Positions 53,845-63,843 are shown, numbered from the stretch's first letter. The stretch: 64,000 nucleotides of DNA from Streptomyces sp. NBC_00224 (GCF_041435195.1 NZ_CP108106.1:1674001-1738000); one strand, 5' to 3'. Numbers and translations: made by a program. The notes: a model not told the origin generated them from the letters alone.

Positions 53845-55205
53845 CGCGGTTCGTTCCCTTCGGTGGGGGCGGCGGAGCGGGCCGCGGCGGTGCCGGACTG
53901 CAGTGCGCCGAGCGCGGCGGCCGACTCCTCGGGGGTACGGGCGGGCGCCGCGGCCGTCTCGGCGGGCAGCGCGGCCCGGGCGCGGCGGCGCCGCTGGGGC
54001 AGCGCGTCGCCGTCGGGCGCGGGTTCATGGGTGATCGCGCCGGTGTCGTACGCGGCGACGGGCTCGGGGGCGTACGGCGCGGCGGGCTCCAGGGCCGGCT
54101 GCTCGTCGGCCGTGCGCGTGGAGCGCGGCGCTGCCGCGGCGGGCCGCCGCCGGGCCGGGTCGATCCGGCTCAGCAGATGGTTCTTGACCAGCAGCACCGC
54201 GCGGACGCCGCCGTACGGCGAGGGCGAGGACAGGTCCACCGAGAGGTCGAACTGCCGGGTCAGCTGGCCGATCGCGGCCAGGCCCATCCGGGGCGGGTCG
54301 CCGAGCTCGGAGAGCAGGATCGGCTCGGTGCCCGCCACCATCCGCTGGGCGTAGGCGCGTTCGTCGGGGCTCATGCCGACCCCGGCGTCGTCGATGGTGA
54401 CCGAGACGCCGTGGTGGGCGCGTTCGAGGTTCACCACGACCTCGGTGTCCGGGGCGGAGTGGCGCAGCGCGTTGTCGAGCAGCTCGGCCACGATGATCGC
54501 GACGGGCTCGACCGCGTGCGAGACGAGCGCGGTGCCCGGCTCCAGATGGTTGTGGATCCGCACCCGGTGATAGCCCACGAGCCGGGACTGGCCGCCGGTC
54601 ACCGCGTCCACCAGGTGCGACTCCTCGCGGGCCAGGCCGACCCAGGCGCCGCAGACCACGGCGGTGACCTGGGCGCGCCGCAGCGACTGCTCGTTCTCGT
54701 GGTCGAGGGCGAAGAGCGTCTGGGCCAGCTCGGGGTCGTCGTAGCGCTGTTGGAGTCCGCGCAGCTGGTCCTGGAGGCGGTAGAGCCCGGCCTGGATCTC
54801 CCGGGTGGCGCCGCGCATGCCCGCGCGGGCGGCGGCGTCGACGCGCTTGCGCTCCTGCGCCACGGCGGTCGCGATCCCCTCCAGGACGCCGTCGAGGCCG
54901 GCGCCGAGCTCGGTGCCCGCGAGGTCCGGGTGGAGGGGGCCGGGCACCTGCACGTGCGGATGCGCGGCCCGGGTCGCCTCGGCCGGGACGCGCCGCTGGG
55001 CGAGATGGGCCACCTCGGCGGCGTACGCCCGGGAGAGCCGGCTCACTTCGGCGCGGGCGCCGTCCCCCTGGGAGCGCAGTTCGGCCATCTCCTCCTGCTG
55101 CCGGGCTCCCCGGCGCCGGGAGCGCAGCAGCCCGCCCGCCAGCACGAAAGCGGACAGGGTCCCGGCCGCCAGGCCTCCGGCGGCCAGGTCCGGTATCTCA
55201 ATCAT
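53841..55205 (-). CDS. cvnA: conservon sensor ATPase CvnA
   Basis: A 454-residue membrane-anchored sensor. One N-terminal helix (LAAGTLSAFVLAGGLL) is followed by a coiled-coil-like stretch (RQQEEMAELRSQGDGARAEVSRL), a helical region with the family motif TLFALDHENEQSLRRA and an HATPase_c domain with LLDNALRHSAPD, IDDAGVGMSPDE and MGLAAIGQL. The C-terminal ~90 residues are disordered and rich in Ala, Pro and Glu. ATG 55205 is taken since the longer frame lacks a ribosome site. It heads the cvnA-B-C-D-P450-P450 operon and should be the receptor of the complex. Confidence 0.93.
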   Translation of the reverse strand: MIEIPDLAAGGLAAGTLSAFVLAGGLLRSRRRGARQQEEMAELRSQGDGARAEVSRLSRAYAAEVAHLAQRRVPAEATRAAHPHVQVPGPLHPDLAGTELGAGLDGVLEGIATAVAQERKRVDAAARAGMRGATREIQAGLYRLQDQLRGLQQRYDDPELAQTLFALDHENEQSLRRAQVTAVVCGAWVGLAREESHLVDAVTGGQSRLVGYHRVRIHNHLEPGTALVSHAVEPVAIIVAELLDNALRHSAPDTEVVVNLERAHHGVSVTIDDAGVGMSPDERAYAQRMVAGTEPILLSELGDPPRMGLAAIGQLTRQFDLSVDLSSPSPYGGVRAVLLVKNHLLSRIDPARRRPAAAAPRSTRTADEQPALEPAAPYAPEPVAAYDTGAITHEPAPDGDALPQRRRRARAALPAETAAAPARTPEESAAALGALQSGTAAARSAAPTEGNEPR

Positions 55206-55366
55206 CTGATGGACCTTCAGGGGAGATCGGGGGAAGGGCATGTGGACGACCGCCCCGGAAGGCGAACGTGGCCAGTACACACTGTCATTGACCGGTCCCG
55301 CACTGTTTTACACGAAGATCCTTTCGAACCTGAACGCGGGAGTCCGATTCTGTACGAAACGTCAGC

Positions 55367-55382
55367 GTGTCAGATCTGGCAC
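55367..55382. promoter_or_regulatory. imperfect palindrome upstream of cvnA
   Basis: GTG-T-CAGATCTG-G-CAC is a near-palindrome 160 bases before cvnA and 5 bases past the MgtC-like gene stop. It could be a weak terminator of that gene or an operator of the cvn operon. Confidence 0.3.
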
Positions 55383-55386
55383 ATGC

Positions 55387-56178
55387 CTACTGTTGGTTGA
55401 AGAAGTTGCGGACCCAGTAGCGGCGGCGCCGCGACTCGCCGCCGTACTCCTCGTCGTCGTTGTCGTCCGGATGGTGCAGCACCGTCCAGCTCACCGCCGA
55501 GACGGCCGGTTCCAACGACAGCCTGCTCACCGCCTCTTCGAGGAGGCTGTCGTCGCGGCGCTCGGTGGTCAGCTCGGCGGTCACCGTCACCTTGCCCGGG
55601 GCGTCCGCGTCCTGGCTGTGCACCGAGCGCAGCCGGAACCCCGGCCGGGTCAGGGCCTGGACGGAGAGGATGCGGATGTGCGCCTCCTCGGGCTCGGCGC
55701 ACACCACCTCGAACAGGTAGTCCGTGCCGACCTCGACCCCGCCGTGCGGCTCACGGTCCATGCGCCGCCCCAGCGGCCGCAGCAGCAGGTTCGCCCCGAC
55801 CACCCCGGCGGTGCCGAGCGCGGCCACCCCGTAGAGCCCGGCGCCGGAGAGCGCCCCGACCGCCGCCGAGCACCACAGCGTCGCGGCGGTGTTGAGCCCG
55901 CGCACGCTCAGCCCGTCCCTCATGATCACACCGGCGCCGAGGAAACCGATACCGGAGACGATCTGCGCGGCGACCCGGGAACCGTCGTAGCCGCTGGTGC
56001 TGGTGGCGTCCACGAAGCCGTACGTGGAGAGCAGTACGAAGAGCGCGGAGCCGGCGGCCACCAGCGCGTTGGTGCGCAGCCCGGCCATCCGGGCCCGCCA
56101 CTGGCGCTCCAGACCGATGATCCCGCCATAGCCCAGGCCCGCGCCGATGTTGGCGGCCGTGTGCCACTCGTTGAGCAT
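55387..56178 (-). CDS. MgtC/SapB family membrane protein
   Basis: A 263-residue protein. Residues 1-150 have about four or five membrane helices with the family motifs GGIIGLERQWR, GLRTNALVAAGSALFVLLST, GIGFLGAGVIMRDG and GLNTAATLWCSAAVGALSG. The C-terminal ~100 residues are a soluble ACT-like domain (DAPGKVTVTAELTTERRDDSLLEEAVSRL). The family is implicated in magnesium homeostasis and regulation of the ATP synthase. GAGGAG precedes the ATG by 6 bases. It is divergent from the MazG-like gene and upstream of the cvn operon on the same strand. Confidence 0.92.
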   Translation of the reverse strand: MLNEWHTAANIGAGLGYGGIIGLERQWRARMAGLRTNALVAAGSALFVLLSTYGFVDATSTSGYDGSRVAAQIVSGIGFLGAGVIMRDGLSVRGLNTAATLWCSAAVGALSGAGLYGVAALGTAGVVGANLLLRPLGRRMDREPHGGVEVGTDYLFEVVCAEPEEAHIRILSVQALTRPGFRLRSVHSQDADAPGKVTVTAELTTERRDDSLLEEAVSRLSLEPAVSAVSWTVLHHPDDNDDEEYGGESRRRRYWVRNFFNQQ

Positions 56179-56283
56179 TGAGTACTCCTCGCCCTCGCTC
56201 CGTCCCCCTCCCTATCGGCGGGCCGCGCCGCGCTCGATAGGGTCGGCGGGCAGGAGCGCCCCGCACGGAGGAACCGAGAGACC

Positions 56284-56589
56284 TTGGACATCCGCACCGC
56301 ACAGCAGCAGGCGTGGCAGAACAAGCTCGACAAGGGGTTCAACGTCAGCGATGTGCCGCTGGAGTTCGGGCTGCTCAACGCCGAGGTGGGCGAGGCGTTC
56401 ACGGCCTGGCGCAAGCGGCTGCCCGACTTCGGCGAGGAACTCGCGGACGTCCTCCTGTACCTCGTGGCCCTCGCCGAGATGAACGGCATCGACCTCGACG
56501 ACGAGGTCGCCCGCAAGCTGGAGAAGAACCGGCGCCGCGTCTACACCCGCGACGAGAAGGGCGTGCTGCACAGGGTCTCGGAGGGCTGA
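56284..56589 (+). CDS. MazG-like nucleotide pyrophosphohydrolase
   Basis: A 101-residue all-alpha NTP pyrophosphatase. The metal-binding pattern ExxE(12-28)ExxD is present as EVGEAF...EELADVLLYL. The single-domain length is typical of short MazG-like proteins that remove non-canonical or excess nucleotides. The start is TTG at 56284, with CACGGAGG about 12 bases upstream; no ATG or GTG fits as well. It stands alone between divergent MgtC-like and convergent amylopullulanase genes. Confidence 0.85.
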   Translation: MDIRTAQQQAWQNKLDKGFNVSDVPLEFGLLNAEVGEAFTAWRKRLPDFGEELADVLLYLVALAEMNGIDLDDEVARKLEKNRRRVYTRDEKGVLHRVSEG

Positions 56590-56607
56590 GGCCCTGCGAG
56601 ACCCCCC

Positions 56608-59600
56608 TCAGCGACGGCTGAACACCGCGACCGTCCGGGCCGGAACGGTGAACGTGCCCGAACCCTCCTCGTACGAGCTCGACTTCACCGTGGCATCGCC
56701 ACCGGCCGCCTGCACCGGGTGCAGCCCGTACCCATGACCCGCCAGGTCCGCGACCCGCTGCGCCTGCCGATCCGGCGTCGCGTTGAAGACCACGACCAGG
56801 GAGCCGAGCCGCATCGTGATCACACCCGGCGTCTCGTCCTTGCCCGAGAGCGGGAACGAGAGCGCGGACTGCACCTCACCCGCCGTGGCCAGCCGGAACG
56901 CCGGATCGGTCGTACGGATCTTCAGTAGGTCCCGGTAGGCGGCCGAGGAGGACGTGATCTCCGGGCATCCGACCGCGAGCGTCGACGCCGTCAACAGGGG
57001 CTTCGCATAAGCCCACTTGGACTGATTGTCCGCCGCCGGCGGCAACCCGCGGCCGAAGCCGTTGCCGTCCGCGCAGTCCCAGTGGATCGCGTTGAACCAG
57101 TCGCCGCTGTCGAAGGAGTTGCGGTCCAGCGACTTGGAGCGCAGCAGATCCGTACCGGCCTGGGAGAGCGCCGGACCCTGCGAGAGCGTGGCGGTGGCCA
57201 GCGCGAGCACCTGCATCCTGGCCCGCTCGGCCGCCGGGGTGGAGCGCGGCAGCTTGAACGCGAGCGCGTCGTACAGCGACTCGTTGTCGTGCGCGTCGGT
57301 GTACGCGAGCGCGTCGCCCGGAGCGTCGGCGTACCCGGCAGGGGCGCCGTTGTAGTCGACGTCCGCGCCCTTGACCGTACGGCCCGAGGTGTCGGTGAAG
57401 GTGTACCCGGCCAGGTTGCCGGAGAGGCCGACCTTGATCAGGTCCTGGTAGTGCAGCAGCCGGGCCCGCTGCTGGGCCGGGGTGCCGTTGGCGGCCGAGG
57501 AGTTGGGGTCGGTGTAGAGGCCGGAGGCGAATCCCTGGACGCCGGGGTCCTCGTCGAAGGGGCCACCGCCGCGCACCGCGTCGCGCGCCCGGTCCGAGAA
57601 GGTCGCGATCCCGGTGCCCGCCATGTTCTTCTGGGTCGCCTGGACGAACCGGGCGTCGTCGGCGACCTCGCCGAAGTTCCAGCCCTCCCCGTACAGGACG
57701 ATCTTCTTGCCGTCGACGCCGTCCTTTTCGGGCGTCAGCGCGTCGAGCGCCTTGCGGACCGCGAGGATGTTGGCCTTGGGGTGGTGGCCCATCAGGTCGA
57801 AGCGGAAGCCGTCGACCTTGTACTGCTTGGCCCAGGTGACCACCGAGTCCACGACGAGCTTGCCCATCATGGCGTTCTCGGGCGCGGTGTTGGCGCAGCA
57901 GGTGGAGGTGGCCACGGTGCCGTCGGCAAGCAGCCGCTGGTAGTAGCCGGGCACGATCTTGTCGAGGACCGACTTGTCGGCCTGGCCGCTCGCCACGGTG
58001 TGGTTGTAGACGACGTCCATCACCGTGCGCAGCCCGGCGCCGTTGAGGCCCTGGACCATCTGCCGGAACTCGACCGTGCGCCGGGTCCCCTCGGGGTCGC
58101 TCGCGTAAGAGCCCTCCGGAACCGTGAAGTGCAGCGGGTCGTACCCCCAGTTGTATGCGTCCTTGGCGGCGGTCTTCGCCACGCACGCCTGCTGCGCCGG
58201 TGAGTCCGGCGCGTACACCTTGAGGTCACAGGCGGGGACGGCCTGGTCGGACTTCTTCTCCGGGATGGTGCCGATGTCGAACGCCGGGAGGAGGTGGACG
58301 TACGAAGTCCCCGAGCCGGCAATCTCCTTGAGGTGCTTCATGCCGTTGGAGCCGGTGTCGGTGAAGGCGAGGTACTGGCCGGGGTGGCGGGAGGTGGGGT
58401 CCGCGATCGAGAAGTCGCGGATGTGCAGCTCCTGGATCTGCGCGGCGCGCAGCGGCACGGCGGCGGGCTTGCGCAGCGTCGCCCAGCCCTTGGGGGCGAG
58501 CTTCGGGTCGGCGAGGTCGACGACGAGGCCGCGGGCCGAGTCGGTGGTGAGGGCGGTGGCGTACGGGTCGGTGACCAGGTTGGTGACGACCTTCTGGACG
58601 CTGGGCACCCACACCGTCACGGCGTACCGGTACGGCTTGCCCGACCAGCTCCTGGGACCCGTCACCGACCAGACGCCGGACGCGTCGTCGCGGCGCATCG
58701 CGACCGTACGGCCGTCGAGTTCGAGGACGACCCGCTGGGCGGTGGGGGCCCAGAGCAAGAGTGTCGGACGCCCGCCGGTGAAGACGGGGCCGAGCGCGGC
58801 GCCGGTGGCCCGTGTGCTGTACAGGTCGTCGAGGACGCCCTGGGTCTGGACGCCGGTGGCGGCGAGCAGGGCGCCGTTGGCGAGGCGCTGGGTGGCGACG
58901 ATCTGCCCGGTGAGGGCCTTTCCGGCCCGGGCGCGGTCGCGCGGGTCGACGGTGAACGCCGCGTACTTCTTGAGGTGCGGGAACCTGGCCTTCTGCGCGT
59001 CCGTCAGGCCGCCCGGCACGGGGGTGAGCCGCAGCCAGTGGCCGTCGCCGGTGAGGGCGCCGTCCTTGACGGCGAGACCGCCCTTCGGCGCGTACACCAG
59101 CTGGTAGCTCGCGGCCGTGGCGCCCGTGTCCCAGGCGACGGTGTCACGGTCGATCCACTGCGCCCGCGACTTCGACAGGTCGAGGTCGGCGGCGGAGCCG
59201 GACGTCATGGGCAGAAGGTACTTCTCGACCCCGCCCAGTAGCCACACCTCGTGCGAGGACGGCGAGAAGTCCAGGGAGCGGTCGGAGCCGAACTCCTTGG
59301 TGTCGCCCTTGTGGAGGATGTAACTCAGGCTCGACGCGCCCTCCTTGAGGGGCACCTCGAAGACCGCGCCGAAGGCGTCGGTGCGCACCGGCGGAAGCGG
59401 GCTCGACCAGTCGGTGGGCGTCGCGGCCCCCGTCCAGGTGTGGATTCCCCAGCCGCTGTAGTCGCCGTCGGCGCGCTGGTAGTGGATGACGGCCTTGGTG
59501 GTGTCCTGCGGCGGATAGGTGCCGGCGGGCGGCGCGGTCAGTACCGCGTCCTTGCCCTGCTCGACCCAGATCTCGCCGGCCCGGCCGACGTCGATGGTGC

Positions 59601-62001
59601 GGTCGGCCAGGACGTCCTTGTTGCCGTCCTTGTCGATGACGAGGAACCCGACGCTGGAGGCACCCGGCTTGAGCTTGACGTGGGCGAAGGCGCCGTAGGC
59701 GTCGCGGCCCGCGAAGGCGTGGCCCGCGGGCCAGGTGGTGGACTCGCCGTCGGCGAGGTCGCCCCAGGCGTACAGCCGCCAGTCGGTGTAGTCGCCCGCC
59801 GGGCGCTTGTAGTGGACCACGGCGTAGTCGCGCCGGGTCGCGGTGGGCACCGGTTCCGCGGCGGGGGCGCCGCTGGTGGTCTCGGCGGTCGCGCTCGCGG
59901 TGCGTCCGGCCGAGTCGACGACAACGGCCTTGTAGCGCAGGGGCGTTCCGGCCGCGAGGGTCGCGGGCAGGTGCTGGACGACCTTGTACGGGGCGTGGTC
60001 GGCGGAGCCGAGGACCTGCCACTTACCGGTGCCGGCCCGGGCGGCGAACACCACCCGGTTCAGCTGACCGCCGACGGTGTCCGCCGCGATCTCGACGTCA
60101 CCGGTGGCGCCCGCCGCCGGGGCCTTGAGGGTGAGCGAGGGCCGCGCGGCCGGGGCGCCCAGGGGCTTTGCCGCCTTGTAGACGACGGCGGAGAGGGCGG
60201 GCACCCGCACCGCGACGCGGCGGTCGGCGGCGCTGGTGAGCGTGCCGGACGCGCCGTAGATCCCCGTGAACGCGGTGTTCGCGGAGCCGGTCGCGAACTC
60301 GGCGGTCTTCTCCTCGGCCGCGTTGTTGACGGCGACGACGTACTCGGTCCCGGTCTTCGCGTCGGTGCGGGAGAAGGCGTAGACGCCCTTGCCCTGCGCC
60401 GCGTACCGCTCGCTCTGCACACCGTCCGCGAGCGCCGGGTTCTGCCTGCGGAGCTTCGAGAGAGCGGCGATCGCCTTGTAGAGCGGGTGCTCCGGATCGA
60501 AAGCACTGCTCGCGTGCGTACGGGTCGTACCGATCTGGGCGTCGTCCAGATAGTCGGCGACCTTGGACGCGAACATGGTCTGCCGGGCGTCCTTGTCGCC
60601 GCCCGCGCCCGTGAAGCCCTGCTCGTCGCCGTAGTAGACGACGGGGTTGCCCCGGCTGAGGAACATCAGCTCGTGGGCGAGCCTGTCGCGCCGCAGCAGC
60701 TCGGCGGCATCGGCCCGCGGGTTGTCCTGGACCAGGAAGCTGCCGATCCGGCCCATGTCGTGATTGCCGAGGAAGGTCACCTGCTCATAGGCGTTGGCCT
60801 TGTCGGTGGTGTAGCGGTAGTCCTGGCCGAGGGCCGCGGCCAGGTCGCCTGCCGGGCCGCCCTGCGAGACGTAACTGCGCATGGCCTGCTGGTAGGGGAA
60901 GTCCAGGGTCGCGTCGAGTCTGCCCCGGGTGACGTACGGGGAGGTCACGGCCGGGTCCGCGGAGTACACCTCGCCGTAGATGAAGAAGTCCTTGCGCCCA
61001 TGCTTCGCCGCGTAGGCGTCCAGCGCGGTCGCCCACTGGGTCCAGAAGTCCATGTCGACGTGCTTGACCGTGTCGACGCGGAAGCCGTCCACGTCGAAGT
61101 CCTTCACCCACTTCTCGTAGATCTTCTCCATGCCCCGCACGACCTCGGGCCGCTCGGTCCACAGGTCGTCGAGCCCGGAGAAGTCCCCGTACTCCGCGCT
61201 CTCACCGGCGAAGGTCGAGTCCCCCCGGTTGTGGTACAGCGTCGGGTCGTTGAGCCACGCCGGGACCTTGGCGTTCTTCTCGGCGGCGGGCACGGTCGGC
61301 GTGTACGGGAAGGAGCCGGGGCCGACATCCGGGAAGCCCTTGCCGCCGGCCGCGTAGGCACTGTCGTCGAACGGCACGCCGTCCTTGGTCAGATACGGGA
61401 ACGCGCCCTTGGAGAGGTACGGGGAGCTCTGCCCGGTGTGGCCGATGACGTCGGCGGTGTGGTTGGTGATGACGTCGAAGAAGACCTTCATGCCCTTGGC
61501 GTGGGCCTTGTCGATCAGCCGCGCCAGATCGGCGTTGGTGCCGAAGTGCGGGTCGACCTGGGTGAAGTCGGTGATCCAGTAGCCGTGGTACCCGGCGCTC
61601 TGGTCGGCGCCGGTGCCCTGGACCGGCTTGTTCTTGAAGATCGGCGCCAGCCAGATCGCGGTGCTGCCGAGCCCCTTGATGTAGTCCAGCTTCCGCGTCA
61701 GGCCCTTGAGGTCGCCGCCCTGGTAGAAGCCCTTGTCGGCCGGGTCGTAGCCCGTCACCGAGCGGCTGCCGGTCAGACCGCCCCTGTTGTTGGCGCCGTG
61801 GCCGTCGGCGAACCGGTCCGGCAGGACGAAGTAGGGCTGCTCCCGGGTGAGTTCGTGCCGGGCGGGCTCGGCGGCGAGCCGGGCGTCGGACGGCGGGGCC
61901 GGGGGCGCAGCCGGCGCCGGATGCGCCGCGGGCGCGGCCGACGCCAGCAGCGCGAGGGCCACGGCGGCGGTGACGGCGGTTCGGCGCGGAGAGCCGATCA
62001 C
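56608..62001 (-). CDS. secreted bifunctional amylopullulanase
   Basis: A 1797-residue extracellular enzyme with two GH13 domains. Signal peptide residues 1-34 (AAHPAP). Domain 1 (about 50-610) is alpha-amylase-like: VFFDVITNHT, nucleophile D in DGFRVDTVKH (~307), acid in FFIYGEVYS (~342), FLGNHDMG (~410). Two CBM41-type starch-binding domains follow (about 720-935; VVHYKRPAGDYTDWRLYAWG and VIHYQRADGDYSGWGIHTW). Domain 2 is a pullulanase (about 1130-1790) with N-terminal beta domains, TVMDVVYNHT (~1328), DGFRFDLMGHH (~1398), VLYGEGWNFG (~1437) and DAHDNESLYD (~1572). It should cut alpha-1,4 and alpha-1,6 links of starch. GTG 62001 has AAGGAG upstream; the alpha-amylase gene is 73 bases upstream, probably same operon. 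Confidence 0.94.
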   Translation of the reverse strand: MIGSPRRTAVTAAVALALLASAAPAAHPAPAAPPAPPSDARLAAEPARHELTREQPYFVLPDRFADGHGANNRGGLTGSRSVTGYDPADKGFYQGGDLKGLTRKLDYIKGLGSTAIWLAPIFKNKPVQGTGADQSAGYHGYWITDFTQVDPHFGTNADLARLIDKAHAKGMKVFFDVITNHTADVIGHTGQSSPYLSKGAFPYLTKDGVPFDDSAYAAGGKGFPDVGPGSFPYTPTVPAAEKNAKVPAWLNDPTLYHNRGDSTFAGESAEYGDFSGLDDLWTERPEVVRGMEKIYEKWVKDFDVDGFRVDTVKHVDMDFWTQWATALDAYAAKHGRKDFFIYGEVYSADPAVTSPYVTRGRLDATLDFPYQQAMRSYVSQGGPAGDLAAALGQDYRYTTDKANAYEQVTFLGNHDMGRIGSFLVQDNPRADAAELLRRDRLAHELMFLSRGNPVVYYGDEQGFTGAGGDKDARQTMFASKVADYLDDAQIGTTRTHASSAFDPEHPLYKAIAALSKLRRQNPALADGVQSERYAAQGKGVYAFSRTDAKTGTEYVVAVNNAAEEKTAEFATGSANTAFTGIYGASGTLTSAADRRVAVRVPALSAVVYKAAKPLGAPAARPSLTLKAPAAGATGDVEIAADTVGGQLNRVVFAARAGTGKWQVLGSADHAPYKVVQHLPATLAAGTPLRYKAVVVDSAGRTASATAETTSGAPAAEPVPTATRRDYAVVHYKRPAGDYTDWRLYAWGDLADGESTTWPAGHAFAGRDAYGAFAHVKLKPGASSVGFLVIDKDGNKDVLADRTIDVGRAGEIWVEQGKDAVLTAPPAGTYPPQDTTKAVIHYQRADGDYSGWGIHTWTGAATPTDWSSPLPPVRTDAFGAVFEVPLKEGASSLSYILHKGDTKEFGSDRSLDFSPSSHEVWLLGGVEKYLLPMTSGSAADLDLSKSRAQWIDRDTVAWDTGATAASYQLVYAPKGGLAVKDGALTGDGHWLRLTPVPGGLTDAQKARFPHLKKYAAFTVDPRDRARAGKALTGQIVATQRLANGALLAATGVQTQGVLDDLYSTRATGAALGPVFTGGRPTLLLWAPTAQRVVLELDGRTVAMRRDDASGVWSVTGPRSWSGKPYRYAVTVWVPSVQKVVTNLVTDPYATALTTDSARGLVVDLADPKLAPKGWATLRKPAAVPLRAAQIQELHIRDFSIADPTSRHPGQYLAFTDTGSNGMKHLKEIAGSGTSYVHLLPAFDIGTIPEKKSDQAVPACDLKVYAPDSPAQQACVAKTAAKDAYNWGYDPLHFTVPEGSYASDPEGTRRTVEFRQMVQGLNGAGLRTVMDVVYNHTVASGQADKSVLDKIVPGYYQRLLADGTVATSTCCANTAPENAMMGKLVVDSVVTWAKQYKVDGFRFDLMGHHPKANILAVRKALDALTPEKDGVDGKKIVLYGEGWNFGEVADDARFVQATQKNMAGTGIATFSDRARDAVRGGGPFDEDPGVQGFASGLYTDPNSSAANGTPAQQRARLLHYQDLIKVGLSGNLAGYTFTDTSGRTVKGADVDYNGAPAGYADAPGDALAYTDAHDNESLYDALAFKLPRSTPAAERARMQVLALATATLSQGPALSQAGTDLLRSKSLDRNSFDSGDWFNAIHWDCADGNGFGRGLPPAADNQSKWAYAKPLLTASTLAVGCPEITSSSAAYRDLLKIRTTDPAFRLATAGEVQSALSFPLSGKDETPGVITMRLGSLVVVFNATPDRQAQRVADLAGHGYGLHPVQAAGGDATVKSSSYEEGSGTFTVPARTVAVFSRR

Positions 62002-62074
62002 GGGACGTACTCCTTCGACAGGGGGGCTACGGGGTGCGGGGCACGGGGAGAGCGTCGCGCCGGGGGTGTTCACG

Positions 62075-63502
62075 TCACTTGCCGCCGCATGTCCTGGCGT
62101 CGACGTGCAGGGCGAGCGCGGTGTCCGGGGCGAGGGTCGCGGTGAACTGCCCGCTGCCGTCGACCGTGACGCTCCTGCCGCTCTGCACGTCGCAGTAGCC
62201 ACCCGCGGGCAACGACGTCTGGAAGGTGCGGGTGAGCGGGGAGCCCTCGTGATTGATGGCCACGTACGCCTTGGCGCCGCGGCCGAAGGCGATGGCGTTG
62301 CCGCCGTTGTCCCACCAGTTGGCGACCGCCGCGTTGCCCGCCGCGTTGCGGAACTTGACCATGGAGCGGACCTCGGGCCAGGCGTGCTGGCACTTCCACC
62401 CGTCGCTGTAACAGGCGTTCACCTGGCCGTTGTTGGGCGGGCCCGCGTCCTTGTCGCTGAACACATAGCCGGAGTGGACGTCCGGGGAGCCGTAGGGCCA
62501 GGCCAGCATGAAGACGTGGGCCAGGGTGTACCGGGCGCCGTCGTTGTAGGTGAGCGTCTGGCCGCCGCGCTCGGTGTCGTGGTTGTCGACGAAGACCGAG
62601 GCCTTGCCCGAGGCCATGTAGCCCCAGCCCTCGCCGAAGTTCTTCAGATACGCGAGCTTCTCGTTGTTGAACACCCGCTTGAGGTCCCAGGAGTAGCGGA
62701 ACTCCTGGGCGTCGCCGGTGGTGACGTACTCGGTGGGCTGTACGGCCTCGCCCGCGCCGGAGATCGTCTCCTGCTTCCAGTAGACGCCCGGGTTGCTCAG
62801 CCGGGACTTGATGGCGGCGAGGTCGTCCTCGGGTATGTGCTTGGCCGCGTCGACGCGGAAGCCGTCGACGCCGAGCGAGAGCAGGTCGTTCAGGTATCCG
62901 GCGACGGTGTTGCGGACGTACTCCTCGCCGGTGTCGAGGTCGGCCAGGCCGACGAGCTCGCAGTGCTGGACGTTCCAGCGGTCCTGGTAGTTGGTGATCT
63001 CGGACTTGCAGTCGTCCAGGTCGGCGCCGGAGTACGTGCCGGGGTAGTTGTACTTGGTGTAGGCCGACCCGGCGGATCCGGTGCCGGAGCCGCTCGTCAT
63101 GTGGTTGATCACCGAGTCGGCGACGACCTTGACGCCCGCCGCGTGACAGGTGTCCACCATGGAGCGGAAGGCGGCGCGGTCGCCGAGCCGGCTGCCGATC
63201 TTGTAGCTGACGGGCTGGTACGCGGTCCACCAGGCGGCGCCCTGTATACGTTCCTGGGGCGGGGACACCTGGACGTATCCATAGCCGTCGGGGCCGAGTT
63301 CACTGGTGCAGGCCTTGGCGACCGAGGCGAAGTTCCACTCGAAGAGGACGGCGGTCACGTCCTTGGGCCCGGGTGCGGCGGCCTGCGCCTGCGGGGCGCC
63401 GAGGACGACGCTGCTCGCGGCCCCCGCGACGAGCGCGACGGCGGCGGCCAGTGATCTGCGCGTGCGGCGGGTGCGGGGGGTGCCGGCGGTACGAGCGTCC
63501 AT
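62075..63502 (-). CDS. secreted GH13 alpha-amylase
   Basis: A 475-residue endo-alpha-1,4-glucanase. Signal peptide residues 1-42 (QAQAAAPG). GH13 motifs: [10 protein letters not shown], nucleophile D218 in [11 protein letters not shown], acid/base Glu in [12 protein letters not shown] and [10 protein letters not shown], which is the actinobacterial amylase pattern (also [10 protein letters not shown]). It ends at about residue 475 after the barrel C-domain and has no CBM20, unlike many Streptomyces amylases of about 570 residues. GGAGG lies 8 bases before the ATG. A consensus-like promoter at 63624-63652 should drive it and the amylopullulanase. Confidence 0.95.
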   Translation of the reverse strand: MDARTAGTPRTRRTRRSLAAAVALVAGAASSVVLGAPQAQAAAPGPKDVTAVLFEWNFASVAKACTSELGPDGYGYVQVSPPQERIQGAAWWTAYQPVSYKIGSRLGDRAAFRSMVDTCHAAGVKVVADSVINHMTSGSGTGSAGSAYTKYNYPGTYSGADLDDCKSEITNYQDRWNVQHCELVGLADLDTGEEYVRNTVAGYLNDLLSLGVDGFRVDAAKHIPEDDLAAIKSRLSNPGVYWKQETISGAGEAVQPTEYVTTGDAQEFRYSWDLKRVFNNEKLAYLKNFGEGWGYMASGKASVFVDNHDTERGGQTLTYNDGARYTLAHVFMLAWPYGSPDVHSGYVFSDKDAGPPNNGQVNACYSDGWKCQHAWPEVRSMVKFRNAAGNAAVANWWDNGGNAIAFGRGAKAYVAINHEGSPLTRTFQTSLPAGGYCDVQSGRSVTVDGSGQFTATLAPDTALALHVDARTCGGK

Positions 63503-63623
63503 GGGGGGGACCTCCGTGCGGGGATACGGGGGGCGGAGCGACCTCCCGGGCGGCGCGGCCCGGCCACCCCAGGAGGACTCTGAATGTTCTTGCTGAAACA
63601 ACCGGAAAGCTATTGCGGTCGAG

Positions 63624-63652
63624 ACCGTAGGCGGCCCGGACGGCCTGGTCAA
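63624..63652 (-). promoter_or_regulatory. amylase promoter
   Basis: On the minus strand TTGACC (63652-63647), a 17-base spacer and TACGGT (63629-63624) lie about 122 bases before the amylase start. Just upstream, at 63701-63729, the minus strand reads CTGCAA, CTTGCG and TTTGCG at short intervals, resembling the repeated TTGCAG/CTGCAA boxes of amylase promoters controlled by MalR-type repressors; this part is tentative. Confidence 0.7.
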
Positions 63653-63787
63653 CCCTTTGGACACACCGTCGCCATACCTGGGAAATCTCACCGCTTTCTC
63701 TCCGCAAAGCCTTTCGCAAGAGATTGCAGTGGTGTTACGTTCAACGACACCTCGGGCCCGGACGTGCCCCGCACGGGCCCCGAACGG

Positions 63788-63823
63788 CAGGAGCCGCCGC
63801 ACCGAACGGTGCGGCGGCTCCTG
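63788..63823. terminator. hairpin terminator
   Basis: A perfect 16-bp stem, CAGGAGCCGCCGCACC (63788-63803) with its reverse complement (63808-63823), loop GAAC, follows the stop of the minus-strand gene at 63844 and ends before the amylase promoter region. Confidence 0.9.
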
Positions 63824-63843
63824 GAAATCGGATGGACGGGGTC

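Noticed and set aside
59251..62145. 964-codon open frame antisense to the amylopullulanase gene
   Set aside because: Same artefact; translation is low complexity and the opposite strand encodes clear GH13 and CBM41 motifs.
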